Below are positions 54,029 through 64,000 of a stretch of 64,000 nt of DNA, piece after piece. The number at the start of each line of letters is the position of its first letter. The stretch's first letter is position 1. Source of the DNA: Methanosarcina vacuolata Z-761. GTDB taxonomy: Archaea; Halobacteriota; Methanosarcinia; Methanosarcinales; Methanosarcinaceae. The translations under genes were made by a program, and so were the position numbers. The notes beneath the pieces were generated by a model. The model saw nothing but the letters and a program-made list of their open reading frames with translations, made no database searches and was not told where the DNA came from. The stretch lies in NCBI RefSeq assembly GCF_000969905.1, contig NZ_CP009520.1:806001-870000 (forward strand), given 5' to 3'.

Positions 54029-57000
54029 TGCCTAAACGTGAGGACATAAAGAAGGTTTTGCTTATAGGCTCAGGGCCAATCACTATAGGACAGGCTGCGG
54101 AATTCGACTTCTCAGGCAGCCAGGCCTGCAGGTCCTTAAAAGAGGAAGGGATAAAGGTTGTCCTTGTAAACTCAAACCCTGCAACCATAATGACCGATCC
54201 TGAAATGGCTGATTCGGTCTATATCGAGCCCCTTGATGCCAAGATAGTAGAAAGGATTATTGAAAAAGAGCGCCCAGACGGGATTATTGCAGGCATTGGA
54301 GGACAGACCGGCCTTAATATTACCAGTGAACTTGCAGAAAAGGGCGTATTTGAAAAATATAATGTCGAGATCCTGGGGACCCCTGTTGAAGCCATTAAAA
54401 ACACTGAAGACAGGGAACTCTTCAAAGAGACCATGCTCAGGATCGGAGAAAAGGTTCCTTTAAGCCGGGCAGTTAATTCTTTAAAAGAAGCCGAAGACGT
54501 TGTCGAGGAACTCGGACTTCCCCTAATTGTCCGTCCGGCTTACACCCTCGGTGGTGCAGGAGGCGGAATTGCCCGCACAAAAGAAGAGCTGCTTGAAATC
54601 ACGGAACGCGGGCTCAGGCGCAGCCGCATCAACCAGGTGCTCATTGAAGAAAGCGTGCTTGGCTGGGCAGAGGTCGAATATGAAGTCATGAGAGATGCAA
54701 ACGATACCTGCATCGTGATCTGTAACATGGAAAATATTGACCCCATGGGCGTGCATACAGGAGAATCGGCAGTTGTTGCCCCTTCCCAGACTTTAAGTGA
54801 TGCTGAGCACCAGATGCTCAGGAGTGCCTCAATCAAGATTATCCGAGCTCTCAAAATCGAAGGTGGGTGCAATATCCAGTACGCCTTAAAAGAAGGCGAT
54901 TACCGCGTTGTCGAGGTAAATCCGAGGGTTTCAAGGTCATCAGCTCTTGCATCCAAAGCTACAGGTTACCCGATTGCCCGCGTAACTGCAAAAATCGCAA
55001 TCGGAATGGCGCTTGATGAGATCATAAACAATGTTACTAAGAGCACCCCTGCCTCTTTTGAGCCTGCTCTGGACTATGTAATTACCAAAATTCCCAGGTG
55101 GCCTTTTGACAAGTTCACAACCGCAGACAAAACCCTGACTACAGCCATGAAAAGTACGGGAGAAGTCATGGCAATTGGCAGGACTATTGAAGAGTCTCTG
55201 CTAAAGGCTTTTAAGTCCCTGGATATCGACAACCAGTTAGGAAATAAGCACTGGGACGAGCCTGAAACTAAAACTCTCCTCAAAACCCCTACAAGTGAAC
55301 GCCTTTTTGTTATCTTTGATGCACTTGAGAGGGGCATGTCGGTAAAGGAAATTGCCGAGCTTTCGAGCATCAACCCCTTCTTTATCTCAAAGATAAAAAG
55401 GATCGTGGATATGGAAAAGCGCATAAGGGCAGAAGAACTCACTCCTGACCTCCTGCGTGAAGCAAAAAGGATGGGTTTCCCGGACACCCGCCTTGCCGAG
55501 CTGACTGACAGGACCAGGCAGGAAATAAGTGACCTAAGACATGAAGCCGGAATCCTGGCTACCTTCAAGATGGTAGATACCTGTGCAGCCGAGTTTGAGG
55601 CAGCAACTCCTTATTACTATTCTACTTACGAAGACGACTGCGAGACAAATGCCACAGATAAGAAGAAGATTCTTATCCTTGGTGCAGGCCCGATAAGGAT
55701 TGGACAGGGAATCGAGTTCGATTACTGTACTGTGCACGCAGTTACTGCTCTTCGGGAAGAAGGCATAGAGACCCACATTATTAATAACAACCCCGAAACC
55801 GTATCTACCGACTTCGATACCTCAGATAAGCTCTTTTTTGAACCTCTGACCCTTGAGTATGTGATGAACGTAATCGAGCGTGAGAGACCTGATGGAGTCC
55901 TTGTGCAGTTTGGAGGGCAGACTTCGGTAAACCTTGCAATTCCCCTTAAGCAGGAATTGAAGCGCAGGACCGACCTTAATACCGTGATCCTGGGGACGGA
56001 CCCTGATGACATGGACCTTGCCGAAGACAGGGAAAAGTTCTATATCCTTATGCAGGAGCTTGGCGTTCCACAGCCTGAAGGCGGATATGCAACTTCCCAT
56101 AAGGAAGCAATTGAGGTTGCGAAGCGGATCGGCTTCCCTGTACTTGTGCGTCCTTCTTACGTGCTCGGCGGGCGGGCAATGGAAATCGTATACGATGAAA
56201 TCGACCTTGAACGCTATATGAAAGAGGCAGTCAGGGTCTCTCATGAACACCCAATACTGATTGATGATTTCCTTGAGGCAGCCTCTGAAATTGATGTGGA
56301 TGCAGTCTGCGACCAGAAAGATGTGCTTATTGGCGCAATAATGGAACACATTGAGGAAGCCGGTGTTCACTCCGGAGACTCGGCCTGTGTAATTCCACCC
56401 CAGAGTCTTTCGCCTGAGGTTCTTGACCAGGTAAGGGACTATACCCGCAAGATAGCTCTTGCCCTAAAGGTCAAAGGGCTGATTAACATACAGATGGCAG
56501 AGAAAGGCGGGAAGGTCTATGTGCTTGAAGCAAACCCGCGTTCAAGCAGGACAATTCCTTTTGTTTCAAAAGCCGTTGGAATCCCGCTTGCAAAGATTGC
56601 AGCCAAGGTAATTGCAGGACACAGCTTAAAGAGCCTTGGATACACGGACGAGCCAAAACCCAACCATGTCTCAATTAAAGAAGTCCTCCTGCCTTTCGAT
56701 AAGTTACCAGGTGCAGACCCTGTACTCGGCCCGGAGATGAAGAGTACTGGCGAGGTCATGGGGATTGACTACGATTTCGGAAGGGCATATTATAAGGCAG
56801 AGCTTGCAGCCGACAATGTGCTGCCTCTTACAGGAAAAGTCTTCCTTTCCATAAGGAACGCTGACAAGACCGAACTCGTGGACGTTGCAAAGAAACTGCA
56901 GGCAGCAGGCCTTGAACTTATGGGAACACAGGGCACTGTAAACTATCTTGCACAGCACGGGGTCTTCATGGATGTCGTGAAAAAGGTCCATGACGGAAGC

Positions 57001-57240
57001 CCGAATGTCATAGATATGATGCGCAGGGATGAGGTTGACCTTATTATCAATACCCCAACAAGCAAACAGTCTCGCAGGGACGGTTCAAGGATCAGGCGGG
57101 CTGCGGTTGATTTCAAGGTCCCGTACATTACCACAATGCAGGCAGCAATAGCCGCAGCCGATGCCATTGAAACTATGAAGAAGGGCGAGGAACTTACGAT
57201 CAAGTCCATCAATGAGTACCACAAAGAGATGGAACAGTAA
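54028..57240 (+). CDS. carB: Carbamoyl-phosphate synthase large subunit
   Basis: This 1070-residue protein is a full-length single-chain CarB. Two homologous ATP-grasp halves begin [23 protein letters not shown] and [22 protein letters not shown] (second half from about residue 545). Their paired GGAGGGIA / GGRAME glycine-rich loops and [12 protein letters not shown] ends are complete. An MGS-like regulatory domain follows from about residue 935. In some archaea the gene is split, but here it is not. It condenses bicarbonate, ammonia and two ATP to carbamoyl phosphate in the cytoplasm. It overlaps carA by one base and is followed by a hairpin. Confidence 0.97.
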   Translation: MPKREDIKKVLLIGSGPITIGQAAEFDFSGSQACRSLKEEGIKVVLVNSNPATIMTDPEMADSVYIEPLDAKIVERIIEKERPDGIIAGIGGQTGLNITSELAEKGVFEKYNVEILGTPVEAIKNTEDRELFKETMLRIGEKVPLSRAVNSLKEAEDVVEELGLPLIVRPAYTLGGAGGGIARTKEELLEITERGLRRSRINQVLIEESVLGWAEVEYEVMRDANDTCIVICNMENIDPMGVHTGESAVVAPSQTLSDAEHQMLRSASIKIIRALKIEGGCNIQYALKEGDYRVVEVNPRVSRSSALASKATGYPIARVTAKIAIGMALDEIINNVTKSTPASFEPALDYVITKIPRWPFDKFTTADKTLTTAMKSTGEVMAIGRTIEESLLKAFKSLDIDNQLGNKHWDEPETKTLLKTPTSERLFVIFDALERGMSVKEIAELSSINPFFISKIKRIVDMEKRIRAEELTPDLLREAKRMGFPDTRLAELTDRTRQEISDLRHEAGILATFKMVDTCAAEFEAATPYYYSTYEDDCETNATDKKKILILGAGPIRIGQGIEFDYCTVHAVTALREEGIETHIINNNPETVSTDFDTSDKLFFEPLTLEYVMNVIERERPDGVLVQFGGQTSVNLAIPLKQELKRRTDLNTVILGTDPDDMDLAEDREKFYILMQELGVPQPEGGYATSHKEAIEVAKRIGFPVLVRPSYVLGGRAMEIVYDEIDLERYMKEAVRVSHEHPILIDDFLEAASEIDVDAVCDQKDVLIGAIMEHIEEAGVHSGDSACVIPPQSLSPEVLDQVRDYTRKIALALKVKGLINIQMAEKGGKVYVLEANPRSSRTIPFVSKAVGIPLAKIAAKVIAGHSLKSLGYTDEPKPNHVSIKEVLLPFDKLPGADPVLGPEMKSTGEVMGIDYDFGRAYYKAELAADNVLPLTGKVFLSIRNADKTELVDVAKKLQAAGLELMGTQGTVNYLAQHGVFMDVVKKVHDGSPNVIDMMRRDEVDLIINTPTSKQSRRDGSRIRRAAVDFKVPYITTMQAAIAAADAIETMKKGEELTIKSINEYHKEMEQ

Positions 57241-57267
57241 GATAAATCAAGGAAAAAGAGCTGTCAG

Positions 57268-57291
57268 CAGGTAACTCTTTAAGGGTACCTG
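57268..57291 (+). terminator. Probable hairpin terminator after carB
   Basis: CAGGTA and TACCTG (57268-57273, 57286-57291) form a stem that can extend by a CTT/AAG pairing inside, 28 bp after the carB stop. No strong T run follows. Confidence 0.45.
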
Positions 57292-57671
57292 TTGAAGAGT
57301 ACTGCTCAATTCAAAACATCGGCCAACAGAAAATTTACATGTGAATCACAGCCGGCAGGGTGGCTTTCCATCCTCCGGCAAAACATAATCAGTTTTTGAA
57401 TCTACCAGCCGCTGGCTGTTAAATATACAGGAATTAGATATCCTGTTGCCAAAATTATTAAACTTATTAACCTTATTAACCCTAGCGAACTTACTGAACT
57501 TACTGAACTTACTGAACTTACTGAACTTACTGATCCGTTAACACGTAAATCTATTAACAAGTCAATCCGCAATGTATCAATCCATTAGCGTGTCACTGGA
57601 TTGGCATGTCAATCTTTTGGTTCTTATCATATCATATATCCGTTATCCGTTAAACAAGGGGTAGTAAAAGC
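57292..57671. repeat. Spacer between carB and argG with a 9-bp tandem array
   Basis: AACTTACTG is repeated about five times (57488-57532). A series of degenerate words (TATTAACAAGTCAATCCGC, TCAATCCATTAGCGTGTCA) follows to about 57620. The argG Shine-Dalgarno (AGGGGTAGT) lies just before 57672. No gene or RNA is seen. Confidence 0.75.
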
Positions 57672-58859
57672 ATGGCAAAGAAAGTTGCACTTGCATATTC
57701 AGGAGGGCTTGACACCTCGGTGTGCATCCCCATCCTCAAGGAAAAGTACGGTTACGACGAAGTAGTTACAATTTCAGTCGATGTCGGGCAGCCTGAAGAG
57801 GAAATCAAGCGGGCAGATGCAAAAGCAGAGAAGATCAGCAACAAGCATTATACGATTGATGCAAAGGAAGAGTTCGTTAACGATTACGTCTTCCCCCTGA
57901 TCAAAGCCAACGGAAGCTACGAAGGCTATGTAATGGGAACCTCAATTGCCCGCCCGTTGATCGCGAAAAAAGTGGTCGAGGCTGCCAGGAAAGAAGGAGC
58001 AGTAGCCCTTGCCCACGGCTGCACAGGAAAAGGCAATGACCAGCTCCGTTTTGAAGCTGTTTTCCGCCAGACTGACATGGACGTTATCGCTCCTATGCGG
58101 GAAATGAACCTGACCCGCGAGTGGGAAATCGACTACGCAAAAGAGCACGGAATCCCGGTGGAAGTCACAAAGTCCAAGCCCTGGAGCGTTGACGAAAACA
58201 TCTGGAGCCGCAGCATTGAAGGCGGCAGGCTTGAAGACCCATCTTTTGTCCCGCCGGAAGAGATATTCGAGTGGACAACCTCGCCTGAAAAAGCCCCTGA
58301 CCAGCCCAGGATTGTTGACATCGGTTTTGAAGCTGGAGTTCCGGTCTCCCTTGACGGCGAAAAAATGAGCGGCTACGCCCTTGTGAAGAAAATGAATGAA
58401 ATCGCAGGCGAAAACGGCGTTGGTCGAACCGATATGATTGAAGACCGCGTGCTCGGCTTAAAAGCCCGCGAGAACTACGAGCACCCGGCTGCAACTGTTC
58501 TTCTGGCGGCCCACGCCGACCTTGAGAAACTCGTCCTGACCCGCAGCGAACTCAAGTTCAAGAAGATCGTGGATGACCAGTGGTCCGAACTTGCCTATTA
58601 CGGGCTTGTGGACGAGCCGCTTTATGCCGACCTGAACGCTTTTATCGACAAGTCCCAGGAAAGGGTTACAGGTACAGTGAAAGTCAGGCTCTATAAAGGC
58701 GCCCTTACGATCCTTGCCCGCAGTTCGCCGAATGCCCTTTATTCCGAGGACCTGGTTTCGTTTGACAGCCAGACCATTGACCAGAAGGATGCAGAAGGGT
58801 TTGCGAAGTATCACGGGTTCCAGGCCAGGATGTACAGGAAAGTGATGGATAAGCAGTGA
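57672..58859 (+). CDS. argG: Argininosuccinate synthase
   Basis: This 395-residue enzyme has the ATP pyrophosphatase loop [18 protein letters not shown] (residues 5-22). [17 protein letters not shown] and [14 protein letters not shown] lie in the synthetase domain. It joins citrulline and aspartate with ATP to make argininosuccinate, the step that uses carbamoyl phosphate from carAB (via ornithine carbamoyltransferase). Length is normal and the protein is cytoplasmic. It lies 430 bp downstream of carB but behind a hairpin and repeats, so it probably has its own promoter. No arginine-repressor box could be recognised. Confidence 0.97.
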   Translation: MAKKVALAYSGGLDTSVCIPILKEKYGYDEVVTISVDVGQPEEEIKRADAKAEKISNKHYTIDAKEEFVNDYVFPLIKANGSYEGYVMGTSIARPLIAKKVVEAARKEGAVALAHGCTGKGNDQLRFEAVFRQTDMDVIAPMREMNLTREWEIDYAKEHGIPVEVTKSKPWSVDENIWSRSIEGGRLEDPSFVPPEEIFEWTTSPEKAPDQPRIVDIGFEAGVPVSLDGEKMSGYALVKKMNEIAGENGVGRTDMIEDRVLGLKARENYEHPAATVLLAAHADLEKLVLTRSELKFKKIVDDQWSELAYYGLVDEPLYADLNAFIDKSQERVTGTVKVRLYKGALTILARSSPNALYSEDLVSFDSQTIDQKDAEGFAKYHGFQARMYRKVMDKQ

Positions 58860-59148
58860 ATTTTTGTCTGTTCCTTTTTAAGGAATAGGCTTCTTTTTCT
58901 CTTTTTTGAGATATTTGACTTCAATCCAATCTCGTTTTTTAATTTATTCTGAAGAAGTTAGTCAATATGTTTTTTAGGTAGCTAAAGTATTCATTTATGA
59001 AAACAAATGATTTCCGGAACGAATTCTTAAAACTTAAAGCAGAGGCATAAACGTAAATTTTCCGGAAAGTTAAAAATTTAAATGGAAAGAATTAAAAAGA
59101 ATAATTTATTTATCTTGTGGTTTTAGGGAGTTAATGGTGTAAATATTA

Positions 59149-61986
59149 ATGGATCAGGAAGAAATCGATAAAAAATGTAATAGTAAAAACCCAGAAGAAC
59201 GCAAAAAGGGGTTACATCAACTAATTAATGATGTCGAATATCTTTCTGACAAAAAAAAAGTATGGGAACAATTAGTCAAACTGATTTCAGATAAATACAT
59301 TTATACTTCATACAAAGACGTCAATTTGCTTTGGAAGACTGCAGATATACTTGGAATTGTTTTTTTACATGTACCTGACAAAAAGCAGGCTTCTGAAGAC
59401 TTATACAGGCTGACTTCAGATAAAGATAGTGATATCAGATGGGCAGCGGCGAAGGTAATTGGAACTGTTTTTCAGCATGCACCAGACAAAAAGCAGGCAT
59501 GGAAAGAATTAGCCATATTGTCCGCAGATAAAGACAGACATGTGCGATCGGAAGCAGTAAAGACAATTGGAACTATTTTTCAATATGCACCGGATAGAAA
59601 GCAGGCATGGGAAGAGTTAGTTAGATTAACATCAGATATAGATAGTGATTTGCGCTGGGAAGTTATAGATGCATTGGGAACTGTTTTTCAATATGTACCG
59701 GAGAAAAATCAGGGATGGAAAGAAATAATCAGATTGATTTCAGATAAAGATCCCTATATAAGTTGGAGGGTAGTAGATGTACTTGAAATTATTTTTCAAT
59801 ATGTACCTGACAAAAAACAGGCTTCTGAAGATTTATACAGGCTGACTTCAGATGAAGATAGTGATATCAGATGGGTAGCAGCAAAGGCGATTGGAACTGT
59901 TTTTCAATATGTGCCTGACAAAAATCAGGCATGGGAAGAATTAGCTAGATTGGCCTTGGATCAAAAAATCAATGTACGTTGGAAGGCAGCAGAGGCAGTA
60001 GGAGTTGTTTTCCAATATGTTCCGAATAAAACTCAGGCATGGGAAGATTTAGTTAGATTGACCTCAGATAAAGACCGTGATGTACGTAATAGAGTAGCAG
60101 AGGGGCTTAAAAAGAATTTTCAATATGTTCCCAATAAACAAAAGGCATGGGAAGACTTAGTCAAATTAATTTCAGATCAAAGTAGTGATGTGAGATCTGA
60201 GTTAGCAAAAGCAATTGGAATGGCCTTCCAATATGTTCCAGATAAAAAACAAGCATTACAAGATTTACACAAACTGACTTCAGATAAAGATACGTCTGTT
60301 CGAATTAAAGCATATCACTCTTTAGGCAGAATTTCTATTTACAATGCATCTCAGTCTAAGGATGAAGAAGTCTACCTTGATGAACTGAAAAAAGCAGTTG
60401 AATTTTTTGAAAAAGCAGCTAAAGAACCCAATTGGGATAACCCTTCTAAGTTTTGCTTTCCTTTTTACAGTTCATTTTATACAATAATTTTTGCTAAAAA
60501 TAGAGATGCTAAAGGAGAGGTTGAAAAATACCTTATAGAAGCAAAAAACGAGATAAGAGGGTCAAAGAACAAAAAATTACTCTTAGAAATAATAGAAAGT
60601 CTCATGAGCGCATTGAATGAGGTCCAAAATTTAGAAAACATGAGTCTAGAAAAAAAGAAAGAAGAACTTGACTTTTACAGGAAATACTGTGAGCGAGCGG
60701 AGGAACTAATGAAGAATACTGAAAAAGCAGTACCATCCGCTACAAAAGTGATGAGAATTGGCTCGCGGATACTTGACCGAAAACTAAAATTTCTCCTCAA
60801 AGAAATCCAAGAAAAAGCAAAAATCGCGTGCCGGGAATCTCAAGGTACTGATACGGAAGAAATTGCATGCGCTGTCAAAAGAAAAGTACAAGGATGGAAA
60901 GCTGGTACTGAAGAAGAAATGGCACTTGACGCAGAGGACTTACTTACCTTTATGAAATCAAATGTTCCAAGGTTCCCAGAAAATGAGCACATTTTTGAAA
61001 AGATAAAAGAAATTGAAAACCAAAAAGATCTAAATTTATTGCTTCGCAGTATTCCTGATCTTCTTAAGGAGTTACCTAAAATTATGATTGATCCTGAGAG
61101 AGTTAAACCTACAATTGGAATTATTACTGCTTTACCAAAGGAATATGTAGCAGTTAATATTTTGATGGAAAACAAAAATGACAAATATAAGATTCAAGGT
61201 TCTGGAGCAGGCCGAAGATACTGCTTAGGAGAAATACTTTCTGAAGAAGGAGATAAACATAACTTAGTTTTGGCAACCGTAGGCATGGGAAATAACATTG
61301 CTGCAACAAGGGCATCTATTCTTCTTGAACACTTTCCAAATGTAAAATCAATTATCATGGTCGGCATAGCCGGAGGTGTTCCATATCCAGATAAGGCTGA
61401 TGATCACGTTCGTCTGGGAGATATAGTTGTATCAAGTGAAAATGGGGTTGTCCAATACGATTTTATAAAGCAGGAAATTGAAGATATTACGCATAGAAAT
61501 CCTCCAAGACCTCCAAGTGCTAGTTTGCTGGATGCAGTGAGATATCTTGAAGCCGAAGAAATTCTTGGAAATCGCCCCTGGGAAAAATATATAGACCAAT
61601 CTCTTTCTATAATCAAAATCATTCGCCCATCTGAAGATAAAGATATTCTGTATTGCTCTGACAGCCAAAAAGATATAATAAACCATCCCAAAGACCCCAA
61701 AAGGATAAAGGGGCAACCTCGCGTCTTTATCGGATCAATCGCTTCTGCAAATATACTTCAAAAAGATCCTAAAGCAAGAGACAAATTAAGAGACAAATTC
61801 GGTGTCAAAGCCATTGAAATGGAGGCTTCAGGTATTGCTGATGCGACATGGAATCATGAAGTTGGATATCTGGTAGTAAGAGGCATCTGCGATTATTGTG
61901 ATTCTCACAAAAATGATGAATGGCAGCAGTATGCGGCTGTTGTTGCTGCGGCTTATACGAGGGCTTTGATTGAGTCGATACCATAA
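59149..61986 (+). CDS. HEAT-repeat protein fused to an NLR-type nucleoside-phosphorylase domain
   Basis: This 945-residue protein has three parts. Residues about 1-420 are HEAT-like repeats of about 39 residues, each with (A/W)x(E/D)L-x-(R/K)LTSDKDSDIRWxAAxAIGTVFQYVPDKKQ. Residues about 420-650 form a helical linker with many charged residues. Residues about 655-945 are a purine/uridine-phosphorylase-like domain: PTIGIITALPKEYVAV, ATVGMGNNIAATRASILL, MVGIAGGVPY, the catalytic AIEMEASGIADA and the ending VVRGICDYCDSHKND-WQQYAA. This phosphorylase type is the one found in fungal NLR and bacterial conflict proteins. It may cleave nucleosides or NAD-like compounds when the repeats sense a trigger. 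There is no NTPase domain. The base composition is AT-rich. Confidence 0.85.
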   Translation: MDQEEIDKKCNSKNPEERKKGLHQLINDVEYLSDKKKVWEQLVKLISDKYIYTSYKDVNLLWKTADILGIVFLHVPDKKQASEDLYRLTSDKDSDIRWAAAKVIGTVFQHAPDKKQAWKELAILSADKDRHVRSEAVKTIGTIFQYAPDRKQAWEELVRLTSDIDSDLRWEVIDALGTVFQYVPEKNQGWKEIIRLISDKDPYISWRVVDVLEIIFQYVPDKKQASEDLYRLTSDEDSDIRWVAAKAIGTVFQYVPDKNQAWEELARLALDQKINVRWKAAEAVGVVFQYVPNKTQAWEDLVRLTSDKDRDVRNRVAEGLKKNFQYVPNKQKAWEDLVKLISDQSSDVRSELAKAIGMAFQYVPDKKQALQDLHKLTSDKDTSVRIKAYHSLGRISIYNASQSKDEEVYLDELKKAVEFFEKAAKEPNWDNPSKFCFPFYSSFYTIIFAKNRDAKGEVEKYLIEAKNEIRGSKNKKLLLEIIESLMSALNEVQNLENMSLEKKKEELDFYRKYCERAEELMKNTEKAVPSATKVMRIGSRILDRKLKFLLKEIQEKAKIACRESQGTDTEEIACAVKRKVQGWKAGTEEEMALDAEDLLTFMKSNVPRFPENEHIFEKIKEIENQKDLNLLLRSIPDLLKELPKIMIDPERVKPTIGIITALPKEYVAVNILMENKNDKYKIQGSGAGRRYCLGEILSEEGDKHNLVLATVGMGNNIAATRASILLEHFPNVKSIIMVGIAGGVPYPDKADDHVRLGDIVVSSENGVVQYDFIKQEIEDITHRNPPRPPSASLLDAVRYLEAEEILGNRPWEKYIDQSLSIIKIIRPSEDKDILYCSDSQKDIINHPKDPKRIKGQPRVFIGSIASANILQKDPKARDKLRDKFGVKAIEMEASGIADATWNHEVGYLVVRGICDYCDSHKNDEWQQYAAVVAAAYTRALIESIP

Positions 61987-61997
61987 AAATATTTAAG

Positions 61998-62282
61998 TTA
62001 ACTATCTTTGGGAAGGAAATACCCAAAAAACCACAAAGTTACTAAAATTGAGCCAAGTAAGAGAAATGGATGTTTAGACAATTTAACTACGAGCCAAGAA
62101 ATCCAATTAATTTCTGTGGGAACTATATTGTCAGTCAAATACTCAGTAGTCTTCTTTAAATTTTGGTTTGAGTTCCTTGAATCATCGATATCAAGACTAT
62201 TAATAAACACTATTACTCCTATTATGAAAATTATCGAGGAAATTAACAAAACACCTTTAGGAATATCCGTAAACCAGTTCAT
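61998..62282 (-). CDS. Small protein with two membrane helices
   Basis: This 94-residue protein has hydrophobic helices at residues about 10-29 (GVLLISSIIFIIGVIVFINS) and about 70-89 (PFLLLGSILVTLWFFGYFLP), with a polar, partly acidic loop between them (DIDDSRNSNQNLKKTTEYL...). No family is recognised. It converges with the HEAT-phosphorylase gene, whose stop is only 12 bp away; antisense overlap of the mRNA ends is likely. The Shine-Dalgarno is weak. A functional link to the neighbouring gene is possible but unproven. Confidence 0.6.
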   Translation of the reverse strand: MNWFTDIPKGVLLISSIIFIIGVIVFINSLDIDDSRNSNQNLKKTTEYLTDNIVPTEINWISWLVVKLSKHPFLLLGSILVTLWFFGYFLPKDS

Positions 62283-62601
62283 AGTTCATTATACTCGCGA
62301 GAACATTTTAACTTTTTCAATATTTGGAGATTCAACGAAGAAAGAAAAAATTATTTTTCTTTGGAAAATTTCCTCACAATAAAAAATCACATAAATCAAA
62401 AAACTCTATCAAGTGTCTCTTATAAAGCTACAAAAATTGCGTTTTTTCGATTTCAGTTTTTTTAACAAACGTGTTTGGGGAAGATTCCAGTATCCGCCGG
62501 CCGGAAAAATATATTAAAACTGAAATGAACATGAAGAAGAGCCCACTTCAATCAGAAAATCCCCAAAGGAAAGATCACTTTCTTCAAAAAGGCCCTGCAT
62601 A
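62283..62601. other. Intergenic region upstream of the small membrane protein
   Basis: AT-rich; an oligo-T/A stretch and CCGCCGGCCGG (about 62494-62504) are visible. I see no gene or RNA gene. Confidence 0.4.
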
Positions 62602-62799
62602 GACTCATTATCAAAATTTAGTGATAAATGTAAAATTCAAAATCACTATATTTTGTAATTGGTCACAATCCTTGTGATACAACTTAGGGATTGAGATCTT
62701 TAGATATCGAATATTAATCTTGGTGAAAACCTGATTTTTCTTGCTAATTCAGATTTTCAATCAAAAAATGCAAAAATCACTGGATTTTGAACCAGAGTC
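62602..62799. mobile_element. MITE-like element, family A, copy 2 (198 bp)
   Basis: It begins GACTCATTATCAAAATTTAGTGAT and ends ATCACTGGATTTTGAACCAGAGTC, imperfect inverted ends of about 24 bp. The interior aligns along its whole length with the element at 936-1134 (for example TGTAAAATTCAAAATCACTA and AATGCAAAAATCACTGG). No target duplication remains, so it is older than copy 1. It lies 30 bp beyond the stop of the sensor-kinase gene. Confidence 0.75.
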
Positions 62800-62828
62800 T
62801 CAATTTGCTAAAGTAAATAAAAAGAGCT

Positions 62829-64000
62829 CTATACCAATTTGTTAAAGTAAATGCTGAATTCAGTTCCATTATTCCTTTTAAGTTCAATGTAACCTTCTAT
62901 TTGTTCAACAAGAATGTTCACAATCTGGAGCCCGAGAGAATCCGTATTCTGATGATCGCTCTCCTCCGGAAATCCATTACCATTATCGGATACTATCAAA
63001 ATAAACTGAAATTTTTCTTTATTTATACAGTTTTGTTCTGTTCCTGAGTTTCTGACACTTTTATGTATTTTTTCACATTTTTCTATTGTATGAAGACTTA
63101 CATCGATTTTTCCGCCTTTTTGGGCTGGAAAAGCATACTTCAGAGCATTTGAGATCAGTTCATTGACAATAATTCCGAGTGGGATTGCGGTATTCATGTC
63201 CAGATATATCTTTTCAAGTTCAAGCTTCAGGCTGATTTCCTCATTTCTTAATCTGTATGAATGAAAAAGATTATTCGTGAGTTTTTGGAGATAATCTGCA
63301 AAGTCAAGATTATTTACTTCTTCTCCTTTGTAGAGTTCTTCATGAATCAGAGCCATGGAGGTAACCCGATTCTGGCTTTCCCGAAATGCTTCAAGCATTT
63401 TTGCATCGGTAGATCTGTCAGCTTCTAGGCTGAGAAGAGACGAAATTACTTGCAAGTTATTTTTGATCCTGTGGTGGATTTCTTTTATACGAGCTTCATA
63501 CGTTTTTTTAAGGGTAAAATCTGCAGCTTTTCTTTTTGTAATATCGCGAATTAAACTTTGTACACATCCCTGTGATCTGGAGTCTGCTGGAAGTTTCTGG
63601 AAAATTTGCAGAACCCATCTTGTTTCCCCGTCCTTTCTTAGTATTCTGTACTCTATTTCGGTAGAGAAATCGGACTCATACATGGCTTTTTTTAAGTTTT
63701 CACAAGCTAATAAACGATCTTCGGGTGTGATTATTTCTACCCACTTAATTTTACCGGAAAGAAAGTCTTCTTTATCGTAACCTGTGACGCCTTCTAGATC
63801 TCCATCTATGAATATTGGTACAAAGTTTTCTTTTACTCTGAGTCCTATAACACCTTCAATATTTTGTTCTAAAAGACAATTTTTTTCTCTTGAATAATTC
63901 ATTTTTTTAGTTTCGATCTCATAAACAGATTTAAGCCATTCTTTACCTTCTTTAGTTTTCATGAGGATTTCAAGTAAATCAGGAATTCGAGTCTCATGTT
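62829..64000 (-). CDS. PAS-domain sensor histidine kinase (HisKA_2 type), partial at the window edge
   Basis: The visible part has a PAS domain (residues about 30-150 counted from the ATG at 63962; YDKEDFLSGKIKWVEIITPEDR and ILRKDGETRWVLQIFQ). A HisKA_2 dimerisation/phosphoacceptor motif EIHHRIKNNLQVISSLLSLEA and an ATPase with NELISNALKYAFP and VSDNGNGFPEE follow. It would sense a signal through PAS and phosphorylate itself; no response regulator is nearby. The frame stays open upstream of that ATG to the window edge (HETRIPDLLEIL before MKTKEG), so the gene probably starts outside. There is no membrane helix in the visible part. The family is common in Methanosarcina. Confidence 0.9.
   Translation of the reverse strand, partial: HETRIPDLLEILMKTKEGKEWLKSVYEIETKKMNYSREKNCLLEQNIEGVIGLRVKENFVPIFIDGDLEGVTGYDKEDFLSGKIKWVEIITPEDRLLACENLKKAMYESDFSTEIEYRILRKDGETRWVLQIFQKLPADSRSQGCVQSLIRDITKRKAADFTLKKTYEARIKEIHHRIKNNLQVISSLLSLEADRSTDAKMLEAFRESQNRVTSMALIHEELYKGEEVNNLDFADYLQKLTNNLFHSYRLRNEEISLKLELEKIYLDMNTAIPLGIIVNELISNALKYAFPAQKGGKIDVSLHTIEKCEKIHKSVRNSGTEQNCINKEKFQFILIVSDNGNGFPEESDHQNTDSLGLQIVNILVEQIEGYIELKRNNGTEFSIYFNKLV

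Overview
The window comes from a methanogenic archaeon of the genus Methanosarcina or a very close relative. The evidence is a set of genes for methanogenesis and its cofactors: mer (methylene-tetrahydromethanopterin reductase), fpoF (F420H2 dehydrogenase input subunit), an aksE-type homoaconitase small subunit with its dehydrogenase partner, and an F420H2-oxidase-type flavodiiron protein. Two archaeal AglB oligosaccharyltransferases, moderate-to-low GC, long intergenic spacers full of tandem repeats, HEAT-repeat proteins of a Methanosarcina type and an IS1634-like element fit the same picture. No rRNA, tRNA or CRISPR array was recognised.

Layout. 0-8 kb: end of the Kae1-Bud32 gene overlapping an XTP/dITP pyrophosphatase, then scattered housekeeping and unknown genes (cyclase-family hydrolase, small ferredoxin, COG2108-type radical SAM protein, YdjM-like membrane hydrolase, hexapeptide acetyltransferase, DUF362-ferredoxin). 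8-13 kb: a minus-strand cluster unusual for an archaeon, with a phosphopantetheinyl transferase, a free-standing acyl/peptidyl carrier protein, an adenylation enzyme, a PP-loop amidotransferase or thiolase-like enzyme and an NAD-synthetase-like amidotransferase. This looks like a compact, uncharacterised biosynthetic pathway and is the most interesting system here. 13-19 kb: a DUF2551-like protein, isoprenyl diphosphate synthase (uppS), a DUF255 thioredoxin-fold protein, a cytochrome-b5-like haem protein and a Fap7-type kinase. The first three appear to start at CTG, ATA and CTG codons. 19-26 kb: a cysteine-saturated secreted Ig/cadherin-like protein, nadM, fpoF and mer, then a 1.8 kb spacer with small inverted-repeat elements and paired palindromes upstream of a secreted beta-helix protein. 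26-30 kb: an oxygen-defence operon (iron-sulfur flavoprotein, AfpA, rubrerythrin, FprA). 31-37 kb: a second cyclase-family protein, aksF-like, mntP, unknowns and aksE. 37-50 kb: a surface-glycan (N-glycosylation) locus with two near-identical aglB genes separated by an intact insertion sequence, five glycosyltransferases and a decayed fucose-synthase-like gene. 51-59 kb: a TPR protein, then carAB and argG for arginine and pyrimidine supply. 59-64 kb: a HEAT-repeat protein fused to an NLR-type nucleoside-phosphorylase domain (candidate conflict or defence protein), a small membrane protein and a PAS-HisKA_2 sensor kinase running off the right edge.

The spacers contain two further layers. One is at least seven kinds of short (about 90-200 bp) elements with terminal inverted repeats, two of them present twice in the window. 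The other is many tandem arrays, four of which share a 14-bp period with unrelated sequences. Searches with HMMs or BLAST could not be run, so family names rest on motifs and remembered family sequences.
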